A DNA stretch of 52,180 bases from Gemmatimonadota bacterium (GTDB lineage Bacteria > JAAXHH01), in assembly GCA_026702745.1 (NCBI GenBank), contig JAPPBT010000016.1, positions 1 through 52,180 on the forward strand, given 5' to 3'. Position 1 is the first letter of the stretch. Each line of letters starts with the position of its first letter. The notes beneath the pieces were generated by a model, which was not told the origin of the DNA, did not search any database, and was given only the letters and a program-made list of their open reading frames with translations. The position numbers and the translations under genes are program-made. Positions 15,933 to 24,305 of the stretch are shown here, in pieces.

Positions 15933-17018
15933 ATGAGCGACGAGCATAACGGTTTATTGACTAACGCACACATCCAGGCCCTGGTTCAACGGATGGGAGA
16001 AGCGGCCGCCAGTTTCACGGCCGTCCTGGCCCCGGATCAGCGGGCGAAAGCGCTCTTTCCCTTCGAAGACGATGACGCACGCACCTTCTGGGACTATGTG
16101 CCCCTGGCGCGTAAAGGCCTGCCGCTCGGGGAGATGGACCGGGGACAGCGGCGCCGGGCCCTGCAGTTCGTGGCCACCGGTCTGAGCGGAACGGGTTACG
16201 CTACGACGACGACCATCATGGGCCTGGAAGCCACGCTGGATGCCCGGGAGGGATGGTCGTCGGGCAACTGGCGGGATCCTTCCGATTACTACGTGTCCCT
16301 ATTCGGCACGCCATCGGACCGCGATCCCTGGGGCTGGAAATTCGAGGGGCATCACGTTTCCATCAACTATACCATCGCCGGGGGGAAGATCGTCGCGCCC
16401 ACGCCCTTCTTCTTCGGGGCGAATCCGGCATCGGCCGCGCTCAACGGCGTCAGTGCGCTCCGGCCCCTGGGCAACGTGGAAGACCTGGCGCGGGAACTGG
16501 TGCGCGCCCTGGACGAAGAACAAAGGCACAACGCGCTGATCGCGGCGGTTCCGCCGGGGGACATCGTCACGGTGAATCAGCGATTTATAGAGGAAAACAG
16601 GGAGAAACCGGACCGGCTGGCCCGAACGGACGTGCCCTATGATGTGGTGCGGTATACGGAAACGCCCCGCGGCCTCGCCGGGGCAGGCATGAACGACGGG
16701 CAGCGGGAGATACTGGAGACCCTCATCGGCGAATACATTCAACGCATGCCCGACGCCGTCGCCGAGATCGAATCCGACCTGTTAAGGAAGCACGGCGTGG
16801 GCGACGTCCACCTGGCCTGGGCGGGCGGCCTGGAAGCCCGGCAACCCCACTACTACCGCCTGCAGGGCGGACGGTTTCTGGTGGAATACGACAACGTGCA
16901 GAACGACGCCAACCACGTGCACACGGTATGGCGCAACCCGACGAACGACTTCGGCGCGGACCTGCTCGCCCACCACTACCACACCGCGCACGACCACGGG
17001 GTGGAACACCGCCACTGA
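15933..17018 (+). CDS. DUF3500 family protein
   Basis: The 361-residue protein has the DUF3500 layout: FPFEDDDARTFWDYVP near residue 45, the mid-region DRDPWGWKFEGHHVSINYTI and the C-terminal FLVEYDNVQNDANHVHTVWR. The many conserved His and Asp residues (HHxS, NHVHTVWR, HHYHTAHDH) look like metal ligands, but the biochemical role of the family is unknown to me. GGAG precedes the ATG by about six bases. It closes the PhyH-amidohydrolase run, separated by 45 bases. The C-terminal HHYHTAHDHGVEHRH is strikingly His-rich. Confidence 0.85.
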   Translation: MSDEHNGLLTNAHIQALVQRMGEAAASFTAVLAPDQRAKALFPFEDDDARTFWDYVPLARKGLPLGEMDRGQRRRALQFVATGLSGTGYATTTTIMGLEATLDAREGWSSGNWRDPSDYYVSLFGTPSDRDPWGWKFEGHHVSINYTIAGGKIVAPTPFFFGANPASAALNGVSALRPLGNVEDLARELVRALDEEQRHNALIAAVPPGDIVTVNQRFIEENREKPDRLARTDVPYDVVRYTETPRGLAGAGMNDGQREILETLIGEYIQRMPDAVAEIESDLLRKHGVGDVHLAWAGGLEARQPHYYRLQGGRFLVEYDNVQNDANHVHTVWRNPTNDFGADLLAHHYHTAHDHGVEHRH

Positions 17019-17101
17019 TCGGGTGGCGTGATTCCCGGACGTGGCCCGATCGGATTTCCTGAAGAGCTCTCGGGGGAAGCGGAGCGCCGGCGGACGCGGA
17101 T

Positions 17102-18046
17102 TCAGTACCCTTTGCGCTTGTCGATCACGCTCTTCAGCGTACGTCCATCCAGATAACGACGCAGGTTCTCGCAGAACAGGGCCACGCACCGGCCGTCCCG
17201 GTTGGGAGAACCCCCTGCGGTATGGGGCGTGATCACCACGTTGTCCATCTTCCACAGCGGATGGTCGCCGGGCAGCGGCTCCTGGGGCACCACGTCCAGG
17301 CCCGCGCCGCCGATCCGCTGGCCTTCCAGCGCTTCTAGCAGGGACGCTTCGTCGACGATCCTGCCCCGGGTGACGTTGATCAACAGCGCGTGATCCGGCA
17401 TGCGGGCGAAGGCGGTCCGGTCGAATAATCCATCCGTCTCCGCCGTCAACGGCGCGCAGACGGACACGACGTCCGACTGTTCCAGGAGGGCGTGGAACCG
17501 ATCCATGCCCCAGCAGGCTTCCACCTCGGGCGGCACCTCCACGTCCTCCGGATCCACGGCGACGACGCGCATGCCGAAGGCGGCCGCCCGCCTGGCCAGT
17601 TCACGGCCGGTCCCGCCCAGACCCACGATGCCCATGGTCCGGTCCACCAGTTCCCACGAGGCGTCGCGGATGGGCCAGCGCGGATCCCAGCCCGGATTGC
17701 GGATCGCGGTGTGGATGCCCCGGGTCAGCGCGAGCAGAAGTGCCATGGCGTGGTCGGCCAGGTGCACGCCCACGAAGCCCTTCGCGCTGCATAGCACCAC
17801 GTCGCTCTCCACCAGTTCGGGATAAAGCAGTCCGTCCACGCCGGCGCCCCAGCTCTGGATCCAGGCGAGCTTCCTCCTTCGCGCGAAGAGGGCCCGGGTG
17901 ATCTCGCCGCAGACCACTTCGATCTCCGGCATGACGGCCAGCGCCTCCTCTTCCGAATCCACACTTACCACCCGTACTTTCTCGTCGACCTGGCGGATCT
18001 CGTCGACGAGGGGTTCGATCAGATTCATCCTGAGCAGGACATTCAT
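17102..18046 (-). CDS. D-2-hydroxyacid dehydrogenase family protein
   Basis: The 314-residue protein is an NAD-dependent 2-hydroxyacid dehydrogenase. The cofactor site is GLGGTGRELARRAAAFGMRVVAVDP. The catalytic triad candidates are Arg in INVTRGRIVDEASLLEAL, Glu near the following helix, and His in VVITPHTAGGSP. Members reduce or oxidise 2-keto/2-hydroxy acids such as glyoxylate or phosphoglycerate. GAGGTG precedes the ATG. It lies 25 bases downstream of the ankyrin gene and probably shares its transcript. Confidence 0.88.
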   Translation of the reverse strand: MNVLLRMNLIEPLVDEIRQVDEKVRVVSVDSEEEALAVMPEIEVVCGEITRALFARRRKLAWIQSWGAGVDGLLYPELVESDVVLCSAKGFVGVHLADHAMALLLALTRGIHTAIRNPGWDPRWPIRDASWELVDRTMGIVGLGGTGRELARRAAAFGMRVVAVDPEDVEVPPEVEACWGMDRFHALLEQSDVVSVCAPLTAETDGLFDRTAFARMPDHALLINVTRGRIVDEASLLEALEGQRIGGAGLDVVPQEPLPGDHPLWKMDNVVITPHTAGGSPNRDGRCVALFCENLRRYLDGRTLKSVIDKRKGY

Positions 18047-18071
18047 GGCTGCACCTCGGGGGAGTCGGGAA

Positions 18072-19205
18072 TCAGGTTCGTTTCTTGAGATAGGAAGCGC
18101 TCTTCCTGGCTATTTCGAAGGCAGTTTTTCCGTTCCTGTTACGCACGGTCGTGTCCGCACCCGCGGCGAGCAGTGCTTCCGCGGCCTCGGCGTGTCCTTC
18201 GTACGTTGCGCGATGGAGCGGAGTGCGACCTTTGCGATCCTGCGTGTTCAGGTCGGCGCCGGCCGCCGCCAGCAGCTTCACGGCCTCCGGACGGCCGCTT
18301 TCGGCCGCAAGCTGCATGGACGTGCGATGGGCGTCGTTTCGAGCATCGACCTCGGTGCCGTGGTCCAGCAGCCACTGCAGACTTTCCAGCGAACCCGCCC
18401 TCGACGCCCAGTGCAGGGGAGTCATCCCGTAGGCGCCCGTCGACACGGCATGTTCGGGATCGGTAGTCATGATCGCCTCGAGACGGGCGATGTCGTCCAT
18501 TCCCGCCGCCGCGCAAGCGTCGTAGGCCGCGCCGTCCTCGATGAGCATGCGGGCGACTTTACGCTTGCCCCGGTTCCTGGGTGCATCGTCGTCGCCCCAG
18601 CGTCCCGGGGCCACGGCCTCGTGCAGGGACGTTTCGCCCCGCTCCCCGTTGCCCTTGATCGGCAGTTCGTGGTGTATCCCGACGCCGTAATCGATCAGGA
18701 GGCTGGCGACCAGGGGAAACCCGCCCCAGGCAGCCCAGTACATGAGGGAAAGGTTCGCGGGCCAGCCTGTATGGGGTTTTTCGACGGACACCGGTGTGGC
18801 ATCCGCCGCGCCCGAAGTGAAAACGGCTTCGAGCGTATCGACGGAACCCGCCCAGGCCGCTTCGTGGAGTACGTTGTGGGAACGGGTATCGATGTTGAAG
18901 GGCACGCCGCGATCAAGCAGAAGCGATACCGCGCCTCCACAGCCGCGCATGCCGACAACGACGGTAAGCAGGTAGGCGCCGATGCGATTGAGTACGGTCG
19001 GGTTTTCGGCAAGGATCGCGTTCATCCGCGACAGATCCGGCCGGCCATCCCATCGTCCCGGGTCCGGTCCGGTAGCGGCTTCGATGAGTTGCGCTTCCGC
19101 CCGGGTAAGCTCCGGCAACTGCGCTTCGCGAAGGAACCAGTTTCCGAGGAACAGTTTGATGGCTGGACTGTCGCGCACCACGCCTCCCGCAGCCCTGTTG
19201 CGCAC
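18072..19205 (-). CDS. Ankyrin-repeat protein
   Basis: The 377-residue protein ends in at least three clear ankyrin repeats (GMTPLHWASRAGSLESLQWLLDHGTEV, then a variant repeat, then GRTPLHRATYEGHAEAAEALLAAGADT). Weaker repeats lie in the middle (HNVLHEAAWAGSVDTLEAVF and LSLMYWAAWGGFPLVASLLIDYG). Ankyrin arrays bind proteins, and no catalytic domain is visible. There is no signal peptide. It begins with GTG 19205 and follows DUF899 on the same strand, with the 2-hydroxyacid dehydrogenase 25 bases downstream. The start is not well fixed because no clear ribosome site was seen. Confidence 0.85.
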   Translation of the reverse strand: MRNRAAGGVVRDSPAIKLFLGNWFLREAQLPELTRAEAQLIEAATGPDPGRWDGRPDLSRMNAILAENPTVLNRIGAYLLTVVVGMRGCGGAVSLLLDRGVPFNIDTRSHNVLHEAAWAGSVDTLEAVFTSGAADATPVSVEKPHTGWPANLSLMYWAAWGGFPLVASLLIDYGVGIHHELPIKGNGERGETSLHEAVAPGRWGDDDAPRNRGKRKVARMLIEDGAAYDACAAAGMDDIARLEAIMTTDPEHAVSTGAYGMTPLHWASRAGSLESLQWLLDHGTEVDARNDAHRTSMQLAAESGRPEAVKLLAAAGADLNTQDRKGRTPLHRATYEGHAEAAEALLAAGADTTVRNRNGKTAFEIARKSASYLKKRT

Positions 19206-19248
19206 TGCAGCGACCGCTGAAGCATGAACCCCTTAAACGGGCTAGCCG

Positions 19249-19851
19249 CTATTCGAGCAGATTGGCGCCGCCATCGTCCATCTTCTCGGGCAGGCGCCAG
19301 TAACGGTACTGCGGTGTCCATTCCGCTTCGCCGAGACCCGCAAGGCCCAGCAGGCTCCAGAGGGAGCAGTACAGGTCGCCGGGGCCGAATACGCAGCTGT
19401 TCTTCCGCAGTACCTGGTCGCCCTGCCGTTCGTAGAGCACCGCACCGGGCATGTTCTCCACGCCCGCCATTACCGTCTGTTCCACGATATACGCGCCGCC
19501 CCCGTGGGAAGCGAGTCGAAAGCGCCAGTTCCGTGAATTGGCGAAGTCACGCTGCAAGGCGGGGGGATCGCCGGAAAGGAGCACGACGGACACGGCGTCC
19601 TCGAGATGGGCCAGCATGCCGTTGAATCCATCTGCCCACAGCGTACAGTAACGGCAGCCCTGTCCCATGTTGTGGATGGCCAGCAGGCGGTCGCGGCCGG
19701 CGAAAAGGTCGAGCAGGGCGATCTCTCCGGTCAGGGTGTCGAACTTGTACTCCGGAACCGGCCGGGGAGCGTTCTCGCGCCGCAATTCGTTCAACTTTGC
19801 GGTGAGTTCGAAGATTTGCCGTTCAAGGGCAACGATTTCCTGCTCGGACAC
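19249..19851 (-). CDS. DUF899 thioredoxin-like family protein
   Basis: The 200-residue protein begins with a coiled-coil-like helix (SEQEIVALERQIFELTAKLNELRR) and continues with a thioredoxin-fold segment. MGQGCRYCTLWADGFNG holds Cys-x-x-Cys. DAVSVVLLSGDPPALQRDFA and the C-terminal WTPQYRYWRLPEKMDDG follow. This matches DUF899, whose members resemble redox-active thioredoxins but have no settled function. The GTG start at 19851 is preceded by AAAGGA; a longer in-frame reading to 20073 would run back into the alcohol-dehydrogenase gene in another frame and is rejected. Confidence 0.82.
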   Translation of the reverse strand: MSEQEIVALERQIFELTAKLNELRRENAPRPVPEYKFDTLTGEIALLDLFAGRDRLLAIHNMGQGCRYCTLWADGFNGMLAHLEDAVSVVLLSGDPPALQRDFANSRNWRFRLASHGGGAYIVEQTVMAGVENMPGAVLYERQGDQVLRKNSCVFGPGDLYCSLWSLLGLAGLGEAEWTPQYRYWRLPEKMDDGGANLLE

Positions 19852-19863
19852 GCGTATTCCTTT

Positions 19864-19903
19864 CGTCAGAACCGGTCGATGACCGTCAGAACCGGTCGAT
19901 GAC
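19864..19903. repeat. 20-bp tandem duplication across a stop codon
   Basis: Two exact 20-base copies (19864-19883 and 19884-19903) are followed by the first three bases of a third. The right copy contains the stop and last five or six codons of the alcohol dehydrogenase. The left copy repeats them just downstream, creating a second, unused end of the gene. Confidence 0.9.
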
Positions 19904-20926
19904 CGTGACGCCCGTCTGGCTGAACCGGCCCATGGCTTCCAGTTCGGAGCCGGCCTCTTCGAGCGCGACGGTCTTGCCGACCAGGCGGCCGGGCTGCAGC
20001 GCGCCGGAGGTAACCATGCGCAGCAGGTCGGGAAACCGGTGGGCCGGCATGCCGTGGCTGCCCACGATTTCAAGTTCCTTTGCGATGACCGCGTTCATGG
20101 GGATCGGGACGTCGGCCTCGTCTGCCAGGGTCAATCCGATCTGCACGTGGCGGCCCCGCTTACGCAGGCACCGGATGGAATTGCGGCTGGTGATTTTGCT
20201 CCCGAGGGCATCGATGGAGACCACGGCGCCGCCGCCTGTCTTCTGCCGAATCTCCCGCACCACGTCGGAACTCGTCTTTGCGTTCACCGTCATCCGTGCG
20301 CCGAAGTCCCTCGCCAGCTGCAACCGGGTCTCGTCGATGTCCACGGCGACCACCTCGGCCCCCACGGCCGCAGCGATCATGGTCGCCGACAACCCGACCC
20401 CGCCGCATCCGTGTATGGCCACGAAATCGCCGCCGGTGACCCGGCCCTGGTCCACCACCCCGCGGAACGCCGTCATGAACCGGCAGCCCAGGCTTGCGGC
20501 CTCGACAAAGTCCAGGTCATCAGGGAGGCCCACAACATTCACGTCGGCGTAGGGCATGGTCACGTAGCCGGCGAAGGCGCCCCAACCGGTAAACCCCGGC
20601 TGGTACTCATTGTCGCAGATGTGGTGATGGCCGGCCAGGCACTGTTCGCAGGTGCCGCATCCTCCGCAAAAGGGCACGGTCACCCGGTCGCCGACCTGCC
20701 AGTTGCGCACCAGGCTGCCCTTCTCGACGACCACGCCGGCAAATTCGTGACCCGGTACGTGAGGCAGCTTGATGGATGGGTCGTGCCCCATCCATCCATG
20801 CCAGTCGCTCCGGCAGATCCCGTTGGCCCTTACCTCGATTACGACGCCGTCCTCCGACGGCACGGGATCGGGAACTTCCCGCACCTCGAGGGGTGATCCG
20901 AAGGCGTCCATTACAGCGGCTTTCAT
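19886..20926 (-). CDS. Zinc-dependent alcohol dehydrogenase (MDR family)
   Basis: The 346-residue protein is a medium-chain dehydrogenase. Catalytic-zinc candidates are Cys in GICRSDWHG and HE in VPGHEFAG. The structural zinc loop has four Cys in CGGCGTCEQCLAGHHHIC. The nucleotide site is HGCGGVGLSATMIAAAVGAEVVAVD, whose Asp predicts NAD preference. ATG 20926 is preferred; a TTG immediately upstream is possible. It lies 34 bases upstream of DUF899 on the same strand. The substrate is probably a polyol or short alcohol. Confidence 0.9.
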   Translation of the reverse strand: MKAAVMDAFGSPLEVREVPDPVPSEDGVVIEVRANGICRSDWHGWMGHDPSIKLPHVPGHEFAGVVVEKGSLVRNWQVGDRVTVPFCGGCGTCEQCLAGHHHICDNEYQPGFTGWGAFAGYVTMPYADVNVVGLPDDLDFVEAASLGCRFMTAFRGVVDQGRVTGGDFVAIHGCGGVGLSATMIAAAVGAEVVAVDIDETRLQLARDFGARMTVNAKTSSDVVREIRQKTGGGAVVSIDALGSKITSRNSIRCLRKRGRHVQIGLTLADEADVPIPMNAVIAKELEIVGSHGMPAHRFPDLLRMVTSGALQPGRLVGKTVALEEAGSELEAMGRFSQTGVTVIDRF

Positions 20927-21048
20927 CAAGCAGTCCTAAGACTTGGCGGGCGTTCCGGTGACTGATGGGCCTTCGGACGTACCCGCCTCGTGAATCTGAT
21001 TGGTTGACTATGAAATCGGCACGACAGGCAGAACTGGAGACGCCAGAC

Positions 21049-21849
21049 CTAGAGACGCCAGACCACCAGGAACTGGATGGTGTTTTCGTCGTCGTCCGTG
21101 CCGATTTTGTTTCTCCAGTACTGGTACTCGAATCCAAGCAGCAACTGATTGGGTTCGCCAGCAGCGGCCCGGCCGATGTCCCAGACGAACTGCGGCTGTG
21201 CGAGAATCGACGCGTCGTGCCGGCCGCCGAGTTCGTTGGACCGGCTTCCGATATATTCCGCGTGACCCATAAAGGCAAAGGAATGCTGGCCGATATCAAA
21301 AGGGGCGGCCCAGTTGACGTCGAACATGAAACTGTGCCCTTCCTTCGGCGCACCGCCCTTTGCCACGCCGAAGTTCTGGTCGATATAAGCCGTGAGATCG
21401 GTGTTCAGGAACAAGAATCCCGGGATATCCCAGGACGCCCTGAATCCAGGCAGAAACTTGAACAGTTTCGCGTCGCCGCCCATGTTGATTCCCCCAATGA
21501 TCGCCAGGTCGGCAATAAGTCCAAGACTGGCATCGGACTGCTGCATTTTGCCGATACTGAGCGTCGGATACCACTCGGCGTAGAAATCACGGTCGTTGAA
21601 TCCGTCCGTCTCCCGGTCGATTACATAATCGAGAAAGAAGAAGCTGTCCCCGAGCTTCCATTGGGATGCCTGCTGTACGGTGAGCACCAGGGACTGTACG
21701 CTCTTTTGCGCGAAGGGATTCCTCAGCTTGCCAGCCTGCAGGTGGAATTCGGTCTGGGCGGAGGCCGTGAGCACCGTGGACGCCGCAGCCAACGACATGA
21801 TCGTCCATACCGCGAATCGTTTGATACTGCTGTAGACGCTACACTTCAT
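21049..21849 (-). CDS. Tsx-like/DUF5020 outer-membrane protein
   Basis: The 266-residue protein carries a signal peptide (RFAVWTIMSLAAASTVLTASAQ). The barrel-like body has DSFFFLDYVI, DFYAEWYPTLSIGK and LLLGFEYQYWRNKIGTDDDE motifs and a C-terminal aromatic strand. This resembles the Tsx nucleoside-channel and DUF5020 family of 12-stranded outer-membrane channels. Start ATG 21849 has AAGGA upstream. The apparent open frame runs further upstream only by crossing the PhyH gene, so it is ignored. It may supply nucleosides or similar solutes. Confidence 0.78.
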   Translation of the reverse strand: MKCSVYSSIKRFAVWTIMSLAAASTVLTASAQTEFHLQAGKLRNPFAQKSVQSLVLTVQQASQWKLGDSFFFLDYVIDRETDGFNDRDFYAEWYPTLSIGKMQQSDASLGLIADLAIIGGINMGGDAKLFKFLPGFRASWDIPGFLFLNTDLTAYIDQNFGVAKGGAPKEGHSFMFDVNWAAPFDIGQHSFAFMGHAEYIGSRSNELGGRHDASILAQPQFVWDIGRAAAGEPNQLLLGFEYQYWRNKIGTDDDENTIQFLVVWRL

Positions 21850-21923
21850 CCCTTTGTCCTTGTCCGGAGACGACCGCCTCCCGTTTCTTTCGAATATTGA
21901 CCGGCAGGAAGTATCAAGTTCGA

Positions 21924-22799
21924 TCAATCTTCCCATCGGTCGGGATTGATCCCCGGCGCCTCGCTCTTCATCCCCTTCGGCTTGTGCGGTTGCTGCCAGT
22001 CCAGGCCGGTCGTGTTCAGGCTCTGCAGAAAGGGCCTGGCCTGTGCGGGTGCGGCGGCGACGTCGTTGGGATCCCACTCTTCCATGGGCTGGACAGGTCC
22101 GGACCAGGCCGGCCGATAGCCGAACTGGATCAGTTCCCGGGGTACCGTGTCGCGGTTCGGATGGGTGCCGTGAAAGACGTCCTTGGGAATCACCAGGGCC
22201 GATCCCGCTTTCGCGCAGAGGGTCACCTCCTGGGGATGGGACTTGTAGCGCACATACGGGTTGCCATGGGCGTGAAAGGACAGGTGCGAACGCGGCACGA
22301 CCCGGAACGGCGCCCTTTCCGGCGGCAGATCGTCCAGGTAGTAGAGTACGCGGACCAGACGCGGCGAACTGCCTTCGTAGCTGAAAATGGAGGAGCCGTA
22401 GGGCTGGCCGTCCGTATGCATGGAAATGGGCGGGGAACCCGACAGGGTCCGCGTGAACAGGCCTCGCGTAAACACGATTTCCGGTCCCATCAGCGCCTCG
22501 AGGAACGAGATCATGGGCGGATGCCCGATCAAGGCGCACATGGCCGGACTGCGCCACTGGGCTTCCAGGCAGTAAGTCTGGCAGTCGCTGTAGTCCTTGC
22601 ATTCCATGGGCACGGCGGCCAGTTCGGCCTTCAGACGCGCGATGTGGCCGGCGTCGAGCATGTCGGGAAGATGCACGTAGCCTTCGACCTCAAGGTGACG
22701 GATGCGCTGGGCCGTCGTGAATGACCCGAAGTCCGTCTCGTCGACGTGCATGAATCCGATTTCTTCCCGGGGATCGATTTGGACCGTGGCGCTTTCCAT
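21924..22799 (-). CDS. Phytanoyl-CoA dioxygenase (PhyH) family protein
   Basis: The 291-residue oxygenase shows the iron ligands HxD in ISMHTDGQPYG and a distal His in VFHGTHPNRD, followed by Arg in PRELIQFGYRPAW. The RVVPRSHLSFHAHG turn is typical. The N-terminal IRHLEVEGYVHLPDML is the standard PhyH opening. AAGGAG stands before ATG 22799. It is a single gene 75 bases upstream of the Tsx-like protein and probably co-transcribed with it. The C-terminal tail, rich in Pro, Lys and Asp, extends past the fold. The substrate is unknown. Confidence 0.88.
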   Translation of the reverse strand: MESATVQIDPREEIGFMHVDETDFGSFTTAQRIRHLEVEGYVHLPDMLDAGHIARLKAELAAVPMECKDYSDCQTYCLEAQWRSPAMCALIGHPPMISFLEALMGPEIVFTRGLFTRTLSGSPPISMHTDGQPYGSSIFSYEGSSPRLVRVLYYLDDLPPERAPFRVVPRSHLSFHAHGNPYVRYKSHPQEVTLCAKAGSALVIPKDVFHGTHPNRDTVPRELIQFGYRPAWSGPVQPMEEWDPNDVAAAPAQARPFLQSLNTTGLDWQQPHKPKGMKSEAPGINPDRWED

Positions 22800-23036
22800 G
22801 ATGCGCTCCTTGATGACCGATCGTCTGCTATCGTGGTGTCTGTGGAAACTATATGCTCTGCCTTATCATTTTCAAGCGTTTTCCGCGCACAGTCTGCGAC
22901 CGGTAGTCCGTACGTAGTCCTTGACCGGTCGTCCGCGCTGGCCTGAGGATTGCCTCGCCGCGTGTTATGCCCGGGTACCCGCCTGGTGCAAGCCGTGGGC
23001 CAGCCATGTGCCAGCAAGGTTACGAGCTTTCCTGAT

Positions 23037-24155
23037 TCACGCTCGCGCACCGAAATGCCGCCGCACGAAATCCCAGGCCGGCTTCTTGAAGAACCGGTGT
23101 CCGCCTTCACCGACGGCCAGCTCGCATTTGTCAGACGCACCGGCGACCGCGTAGACGGCCTTAAGCCGGTCGAAGGCGGCGTGGACGTGGTCGATCGGGA
23201 AGATGGGGTCGTGCCGGCCGGCAATGGCGCAGAAGGGGCGGGGGGCGATCAGACCGGCCACGTCGAACATTTCTCCCAGCCTCAGCAGGCCGGGCACGTA
23301 GTTGCATTCACAATGGTGGATCGTCCCGATGCTGCCCACGAACGTGCAGAAATAGCACCCCGGCATGGAGAGGGCGATCCGAGTGTCGCAGGCCGAGGCG
23401 AAGAGTGATATCGTACCGCCGCCCGAGTTGCCCGTGATGGCAATGCGGCCGGCGTCTACGGGCAGATTGACGACCGCCCAGTCGATCAGGCGGGAAGTGT
23501 CCCACACCCGTTCGCCGATGGGCGTTCTACCGAGCAGCAGGTCGTGGACGAGCTGGTCGCGGCAGGAGTGTATTTTGCCGGCCTTGATGTCTTTTGCGGT
23601 GCGTGTTTCCCCGAAGGCGCGCGTGGTCGGCGCGATGACGATGTAACCCTCCTCGGCGGCCGCCTGCCGGGCGATGTCGCGCTCGCCTTCCATCATGTGC
23701 GCCTCTTCCGCCGCGTCCCGGGAAATGCCGACGTAGATGTGGGGGTGATTATGGCCATGAGGCACGAGGACCAGGGGGAGCTTCCCGCCACGGTCCATCC
23801 CTTCTTTGCCTGCCTCTTCGGGCGTCACACTTTTCGGCAACAGGAGGTAGAATGGCAGCGGCACGGTCGGTTCAACCCAGAGATACCAGCGTTCCCGGAC
23901 ATGACTGCCCAGGTCGGTAGATTCCAGCCGCTCCGCCTTCGGCACGTGACCCGAAAGGTCCGCTTCCATGTTGTCCAGGCCCAGGACTTCCCGCAGTTTC
24001 GGGCGAAAGGCGGCCTGCCAGGCGGACAGGCCTTCCGGGTCCGTCGCCCTGAAGGCGTACGTTCCTGATACGTTTTCATACAGGGCATTCAAATGAGTTT
24101 TCTGGTCATAGGGCTTGACCAGGCCGGCCGTCAGTTTTCCAGTACGGTTATCCAT
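23037..24155 (-). CDS. Alpha/beta-hydrolase, acetyl-xylan-esterase-like
   Basis: The 372-residue protein has the hydrolase fold. The oxyanion region is LVLVPHGHNH, the nucleophile Ser is in ITGNSGGGTISLFA (GxSxGG), the acid is in CAIAGRHDPIFP and the general-base His is in VGEGGHRFFKK. The order and spacing fit acetyl-xylan esterase/dienelactone-hydrolase-like enzymes that cut ester bonds of sugars or lipids. No signal peptide is seen. GGAG sits six bases before ATG 24155; a longer in-frame reading lacks support. It is transcribed ahead of the PhyH/Tsx genes after a 237-base gap. Confidence 0.85.
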   Translation of the reverse strand: MDNRTGKLTAGLVKPYDQKTHLNALYENVSGTYAFRATDPEGLSAWQAAFRPKLREVLGLDNMEADLSGHVPKAERLESTDLGSHVRERWYLWVEPTVPLPFYLLLPKSVTPEEAGKEGMDRGGKLPLVLVPHGHNHPHIYVGISRDAAEEAHMMEGERDIARQAAAEEGYIVIAPTTRAFGETRTAKDIKAGKIHSCRDQLVHDLLLGRTPIGERVWDTSRLIDWAVVNLPVDAGRIAITGNSGGGTISLFASACDTRIALSMPGCYFCTFVGSIGTIHHCECNYVPGLLRLGEMFDVAGLIAPRPFCAIAGRHDPIFPIDHVHAAFDRLKAVYAVAGASDKCELAVGEGGHRFFKKPAWDFVRRHFGARA

Positions 24156-24305
24156 CATATTCTCCGATGCTCTTTGCGAAGACTTGATCCGTGGTGCGTG
24201 CGATGCGTGCTGATTCACGAAGCGTAGGTGCCGTGTCCCGTGGTGTGCCGGAGCGTCAACGATCCGTGGAGCGCGTGTGACTCGCACCCTCGGTCTGCCA
24301 GCGTG

